A stretch of DNA of 64,000 bases from Phytophthora colocasiae (Eukaryota > Oomycota > Peronosporomycetes > Peronosporales > Peronosporaceae). The DNA is taken from contig JAGKQI010000064.1 of NCBI GenBank assembly GCA_018806915.1, forward strand, positions 1,364,001 to 1,428,000, read 5' to 3'. The translations under genes were made by a program, and so were the position numbers. The first letter of the stretch is position 1; each line of letters starts with the position of its first letter. Positions 59,849 to 64,000 of the stretch are shown here, piece after piece. The notes under the pieces are model-generated. The model was not told the DNA's origin, made no database searches, and saw nothing but the letters and a program-made list of their open reading frames with translations.

Positions 59849-61055
59849 ATGCCACCGAAATCGTCGGCTAAAGGATCTCGGAAGAAGAAAACGGAGATGG
59901 CAAAGAAGAATGCGACAGCAAAGCAATGCGAGAAACCGTCATCGTCTGTCAAGGAAACCCAAGAGAATGCGAAGGAGAACGGCAGCAAGTATATTCACAC
60001 AACCGATGCGCAGTGCCTGGCGATGGTTGAGTGGCTAGAGAAAGCTAGTAACTACAAGATCATCGTCGGTGAGTCGACCACGGGCAAGACGGTCTCTCAC
60101 GGAGCAGGGATTACTAAAATCGAAGGGTTTAAGCGAATGGCTGCCTACGTCCACAGGTCCGTTGTTGCCGCCATGTGCAAAACTGGAGTCTACGATGTGG
60201 CTCTTGCTGAGCCGTGGACTGGTGCTGTCTGCAGGAGTCGCTGGAAATCATACTTTGCCCGCTACAAGTCTACTCGAGACAAGCTGAAGAATCAAACAGG
60301 GTTCGGCGTTCCGGCTGAAATGGCTTCTCTTGGTATTACGCTTGAGGAAATGACTAACAAGTTGTGCCCCTACTTCTTTCGTATTGACGAACTCTTCGGC
60401 GAGCAGTCAAATGTCGAGCCAACATCGCACACGGTTGAACCGGAATGTGAAGACGGCGACGACTTCTGGCGAAGCAACGATTTGGATGTCAGTTTACCCG
60501 GAAATGATGAGGTCTTTTTCCAGTGCCGATGAAGATTTACCTGGTCGTGGAGACAAGAGGCCTAACAGCAACGAAGAAATGAGGAGCTTTCAGCTGCCAA
60601 CAAATGTTTCACTGGTAGATCTTATGCCACCCGTTACATCAGTGGCAACGCCAGCGAGCAAAGACTCATCAGCTTCGAGGACAGTGTCCTCAGCTTCCAT
60701 TCCTTCTCTTGCCTCTCGTGACAACCCTGATGGCTACATGAGTGGAGACGCTCGCGGTGTGGACAAGGCAAATAATGCCAAGCGACGTGATTTTGCAAGC
60801 ATTTACACAGAGGCGGCTGACAAGCGTCTGCAGCTTAGTGAAAAGCGTATGCGTCAAGATCTCGAGCTGAAGGAAAAACAACTTGCCCAGGAAAATCAGT
60901 TTCGGCGCGATGAACTCAAGGAACGAGAACGCGATCGCCTTCAACGATCTGCCGACAAGAAAGCTGAGGAAAAGAATCGAATGGCTCTTCAACTTTTGCT
61001 GAGTGGCAAGTCACTTGATGAGGTCAATGCAATTCTCCAGACGTTCTTCCCCTGA
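59849..61055 (+). pseudogene. Harbinger partner protein with Myb/SANT-like domain, one frameshift
   Basis: Two overlapping frames form one gene if a T5 run at 60515-60519 has one extra base (frame DEVFFQCR versus SFSSADEDLP). N-terminal basic region, then a Myb/SANT-like region (about 50-165: TDAQCLAMVEWLEKASNYKI, GFKRMAAYVHR, CRSRWKSYFARYKSTRD), an acidic middle, and a C-terminal charged coiled coil (KQLAQENQFRRDELKERERD) ending in LLLSGKSLDEVNAIL. The layout equals the partner gene at 11498-12481. Ends 54 bp before the stop of the convergent transposase. Confidence 0.75.
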
Positions 61056-61108
61056 GTACGGTGTCGGAATAGCAGGTATCTTGTGCACATGTTTTCATTT
61101 GATTTAGG

Positions 61109-62311
61109 CTAATTTGATACCGTAAGCAAAGCACGTTTTAGTTGTTCGCGCTTGTTTGTTCCCTCTCTCGCATTTGAGTCTTCACGGCTTGTGTAGGCAT
61201 CATCTTCGTCATCATCGGAGTTGCTGTCATCGTCCCAAACATCATTTACCTCGAGACCGATGTTATGAAGCATTGCGCAGGCTAGGATATGGTTATTCAC
61301 TATCGTGAAGTCTGCTTTCTTTCGTATTTGCGTTCTTATTCCTTTGAGAGACATCCAGCGATTTTTCCACAAGCCGATCGTGTTTTCAACTATAACACGA
61401 GCGCTGCAGTGAATGTCGTTGAATGCTGCGTTATCTGGTTTCAAAGCTGCTGGCTTCTTGTAGGGAGTGATGACATACTTGGTCAAACCATATCCCGAGT
61501 CACCTAGAAGATACTGGTCGCCTCGAAAATGCTTGCATGGTTGCTGCAATGCCGGTGACTTTGAAAAAATAGCGGAGTCAGCACATGAGCCTGGCCACCC
61601 GGTGTAAACCATGAGAATTCGCTTGTCCTCGTTGCACACAACCTGGACATTCAGCGAGTAACGACACTTCCTGTTGTAGTGCAGAGCACCATCAATATGA
61701 GGCTTTTGCTCGAAGCATACGTGGGTGCCGTCGACCATACCGATCGCTCCTGGGAGGCCATAGCGTTCACGGTGAAACGCAGACGAAGTTGCTCGTTGAG
61801 TTGCAGAAGGCCACCTTACAAATTGACAGTAGTGCTGTAGCAATGCCTGTCGCACGCGGCGGACATAAGTCGTCACAGTGCCAGCTCCAATCCCGTAGTG
61901 ACGAACGATTTTCCAGTTTGAATTACCATTGCCATACGCCCCAAACCATTCAAGTGCAACTGCAAGTTGCACGGCTACATCTCGCTGTGGTTTTGTCCCT
62001 CGTGGCACAAAGCGAAAGTTGGCACGGATAATCTGAAAGACCAACTCAAACGTAAACTTCGTCACGCGAAGTGACTTCATGAACTCGTCATCCCGCAAGT
62101 CGAATACAAGATGACGGTGAGCGTCTGACCGGGCAACGTTTGACCTTGAGCCCAGATACCGGTTCAACTTCACACCACTGTAGAGATCCTGAGCCTCATC
62201 TAGCTCATCGTCACGCTCTGCGTCAAACTCATGAAGCTCATCGAGGAGCGCGAGGCAGAAGATCGAGCTCGAAAGCGATCTCAGCAGCTTTGCTCGCTCC
62301 GACTCCGGCAT
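61109..62311 (-). CDS. Harbinger transposase (HARBI1-like, DDE)
   Basis: 400 aa from ATG 62311 (MPESERAKLLRSL); the frame is open upstream to about 62503 without ATG. Helix-turn-helix-like region HYGIGAGTVTTYVRRVRQAL, then the DDE_Tnp_4 domain: AIGMVDGTHVCFEQKP (first Asp), VYTGWPGSCADSAIF, YLLGDSGYGLTKYVITPYK (second Asp), ARVIVENTIGLWKNRW (Glu) and NNHILACAMLHNIG. All catalytic residues are present, no stop. It would cut and paste the element with the partner protein at 59849-61055. Confidence 0.94.
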   Translation of the reverse strand: MPESERAKLLRSLSSSIFCLALLDELHEFDAERDDELDEAQDLYSGVKLNRYLGSRSNVARSDAHRHLVFDLRDDEFMKSLRVTKFTFELVFQIIRANFRFVPRGTKPQRDVAVQLAVALEWFGAYGNGNSNWKIVRHYGIGAGTVTTYVRRVRQALLQHYCQFVRWPSATQRATSSAFHRERYGLPGAIGMVDGTHVCFEQKPHIDGALHYNRKCRYSLNVQVVCNEDKRILMVYTGWPGSCADSAIFSKSPALQQPCKHFRGDQYLLGDSGYGLTKYVITPYKKPAALKPDNAAFNDIHCSARVIVENTIGLWKNRWMSLKGIRTQIRKKADFTIVNNHILACAMLHNIGLEVNDVWDDDSNSDDDEDDAYTSREDSNAREGTNKREQLKRALLTVSN

Positions 62312-62531
62312 GAGAGACAATTCACCACGGACGATGTAATTGTAAACGCCCGTCAGCCTTCGGGGCCAACCAACTCTGTCACACCTGCGCGCGGGCACGA
62401 AGGCAATTTGGTGCGGGATTGAGGGGAAGATCGCAATAATACAGTCGAACAAACCGAAATGAAAGGGATTTTTGGTGTTTTCTTTCGGCGATTTTCTCGA
62501 CAAAAAAAACTGCGAACTGAAACCCCCTAAT

Positions 62532-62666
62532 AGGCCATCATTGACGTGGTCCTGGTAACGTCAGATTCGAAGATGTGATGTCAAGTTTATTTCATTCTAC
62601 ATCCACCTCCTCTCATGATCACTCACTGTCGAAAACACCAAGTAACAAGCACCAAGTTCGTATACG
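62532..62666. other. Short upstream region
   Basis: Between the Harbinger and the secreted-protein gene. A TCATTCTAC at 62591-62599 loosely fits the oomycete initiator YTCANTYY, 75 bp upstream of the ATG. Weak. Confidence 0.3.
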
Positions 62667-63171
62667 ATGAAGCTCTTGCATCAACTCGTCGCTGGATCGA
62701 TCGGGTTAGCTATCTTCCTAGCAACTTCTTCTTCAGTCGCAGCCCAAGCTGTTGACGTCCCGCACTTGAGATCCAGACGTGACTGTCACCGCATCGGAGC
62801 TGGCTGTTGATGATAGCGACGACAGCAGTGAGTTCTTGTCAGGATCGACCGAAAGTGACGATGGCAGCAGCATGTTCTTCGATGCAATCGATAGCGTTGA
62901 TGATGAAGAAGACAGTAGCGAATCGGACGACAGTGAAAGTCGTCGACTGGCAGCAACAACCACGTCAAGAACAGCAACCCATGAGGTGACACGGTCGGAA
63001 TTTATCCCTAGGAACCTCACGTCGAAAGCCCCACCAAAGCCTAACAACTCAACTGATACTACACCGACAAGACCTGCGAACGTCACGGCATTGCGTACGT
63101 CTCCTAAGGCTACGAACGTCACGTCACCACTTAAACCTGCTCAACCAACGGTGCTTCCCAAAGCTCCCTAG
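62667..63171 (+). pseudogene. Secreted acidic Ser/Asp-rich protein, frameshifted
   Basis: From ATG 62667 a typical signal peptide reads MKLLHQLVAGSIGLAIFLAT then SSSVAAQA. The frame ends soon after at VPHLRSRRDC. The rest of the protein lies in another frame (TVTASELAVDDSDD and a Ser/Asp-rich segment, then a Thr/Pro-rich end with ATNVTSPLKPAQPTVL) to 63171. A one- or two-base indel near 62768 (CTTGAGATCC) would connect them. A small secreted protein with mucin-like end could be a cell-wall or effector candidate. There is no clear RXLR-EER pair; ESRRLAA is not one. Confidence 0.65.
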
Positions 63172-63349
63172 ATGTCTCCTACCCGGTGATCCAGCTCACT
63201 TGACGGAATATCTGTGGTGGTGTTGCAAACTAGGAATTGATGTCTCGTTGATAAGTCAAAGTGAATAAAGACAATGGTACTGCTCATACGACCTTCTCTC
63301 GGTCGTTCTTGTTAATAAATTATTACGCAACACGCTACAATACGTATAC
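63172..63349. other. Convergent intergenic region
   Basis: No gene seen between the two stops. AATAAA occurs at 63264 and 63315, possible polyadenylation signals. Confidence 0.4.
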
Positions 63350-64000
63350 CTACAGCTCGATAATTTTGCCCGAGTACATTCCTACAGATACTCCATCAAG
63401 AACCTCTTCAATTGAGGAAAGATGCGCCTCAGCTCGCTCCGGAAGCGGCCCCATTCGACCCAAGCGGCGCTTCTCCCTCTTAAACGCCCAATGTGTGAAC
63501 AACACGTACTGGCCAGCCACCAGCACACCTCCTTGACGGTCCTGGGTGCGATACTTGCGGGGAACTTCCACTGGCGGTTTAACGTATTCGTCACTTTTAT
63601 CCGAAGAAATGGAGACGATCGACGCGGAGAAGTCGAAGATTTCAGCGTTGCGGGGGGAAATGGACACTGGATCTGATTCCTCTTCGGAGGTTTCCTCGTC
63701 GGAGCTATCAAGATCGTCGTAGCGAAGATTCGCAGACGACTCGGCAATGTATTTCTGCAGCTCATCCTGGTAGCTGACCTCCTCGTACGAGTTTTTATTC
63801 TCTTTCTTGCTATAGTGGTGGGTCAGACTCTCCAACGTTCTCTGGATGAAATTCTGCTTCCTCTTCTTTCGTTCCGCTACTGCTCCATCTTGACGATCGA
63901 AAACTTTTTCTAGCCATCCGTCCTCGCAGAACTTGGTGCAGTCCTTGGTGCCGATGTCGCTCTCCTTCATTGGAACGAGTACGTAAGGCTTCACCGTTCC
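63350..64000 (-). CDS. Unknown protein, 5' part beyond the window
   Basis: The open frame comes in from the right edge and ends at 63350; about 216 aa are visible. It includes PYVLVPMKESDIGTKDC, a basic segment (ERKKRKQNFIQRT), an acidic Ser/Glu stretch (DDLDSSDEETSEEESDP), and RQGGVLVAGQYVLFTHWAFK followed by a Gly/Met-containing end. The last part might be a small beta fold but I recognise no family. No start codon is inside the window. Confidence 0.6.
   Translation of the reverse strand, partial: GTVKPYVLVPMKESDIGTKDCTKFCEDGWLEKVFDRQDGAVAERKKRKQNFIQRTLESLTHHYSKKENKNSYEEVSYQDELQKYIAESSANLRYDDLDSSDEETSEEESDPVSISPRNAEIFDFSASIVSISSDKSDEYVKPPVEVPRKYRTQDRQGGVLVAGQYVLFTHWAFKREKRRLGRMGPLPERAEAHLSSIEEVLDGVSVGMYSGKIIEL

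Larger units (their letters stand above)
59587..62528. mobile_element. Complete PIF/Harbinger element with two convergent genes
   Basis: 2942 bp. Ends AGGGGGTTTCAGTTC form 15-bp perfect inverted repeats. The flanking triplet AAT (59584-59586 and 62529-62531) is the probable target duplication; the base-pair placement is ambiguous by one. A Myb-like partner gene reads right and a full transposase reads left. This is the best preserved Harbinger in the window. Confidence 0.92.

Noticed and set aside
62667..63171. RXLR effector
   Set aside because: A signal peptide is present, but no RXLR followed by EER was found; ESRRLAA does not fit.
1..64000. tRNA or rRNA genes
   Set aside because: No stretch with the conserved arms or boxes of a tRNA and no rRNA-like sequence was recognised by eye; a covariance search would be needed to exclude them.

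Overview
The window looks like an oomycete nuclear genome, most likely Phytophthora or a close relative. The evidence is: short introns (57-88 nt) with GTRNGY donors; compact intron-poor genes 14 to 600 bp apart; an oomycete-type initiator (CTCACTCC) upstream of an ankyrin gene; and a transposon set (PIF/Harbinger, MULE, hAT, Merlin, Copia and chromodomain Gypsy) of the kind known from Phytophthora. No prokaryotic signals, CRISPR arrays, rRNA or tRNA genes were seen.

Left part (1-29.4 kb): a transposon island. A spliced dusA-type tRNA-dihydrouridine synthase runs off the left edge. Next come a complete hAT element (910-4770, 8-bp target duplication), an old two-gene Harbinger (about 4815-12629) split by a young Copia (5928-11268) that itself carries a 251-bp unidentified insertion, a decayed MULE (12833-14913), and a chromodomain Gypsy (15625-23223). 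The Gypsy splits a gene for a 2OG-Fe(II) oxygenase-like protein with zinc fingers. After that lie an 18-bp minisatellite, a hAT fragment, an internally deleted Harbinger (26594-27781) and an internally deleted Merlin (28166-29193). Exact target-site duplications were read for the hAT, Copia, Gypsy, Merlin and two Harbinger elements.

Middle part (30-52.4 kb): a gene-dense housekeeping block with no transposon detected. In order: ankyrin-repeat protein (+), EF-hand protein (-), PPIP5K/VIP1 inositol pyrophosphate kinase (+), conserved unknown protein (-), non-canonical poly(A)/U polymerase (-), metallo-beta-lactamase plus cyclic-nucleotide-binding protein (+), Sds3/BRMS1-like corepressor subunit (+), PX-domain protein (-), spliceosomal helicase Aquarius (+), and N-terminal protein methyltransferase (-). 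Several are divergent or convergent pairs with short shared intergenic DNA.

Right part (52.4-64 kb): transposons alternate with genes. A MULE encodes, in four exons on the minus strand, a FAR1-like zinc domain, transposase, SWIM finger and ULP1 protease as one predicted protein. It is followed by a monoacylglycerol-lipase-like hydrolase with a 65-bp palindrome at its 5' end, a complete Harbinger (59587-62528), a frameshifted secreted acidic protein, and an unknown gene that runs off the right edge.

The most interesting items are the nested insertion series, the four-exon MULE-ULP1 gene with a hexamer motif scattered through its ends, introns and coding repeats, the split oxygenase-zinc-finger gene, and several +1 homopolymer frameshifts that may be assembly errors.
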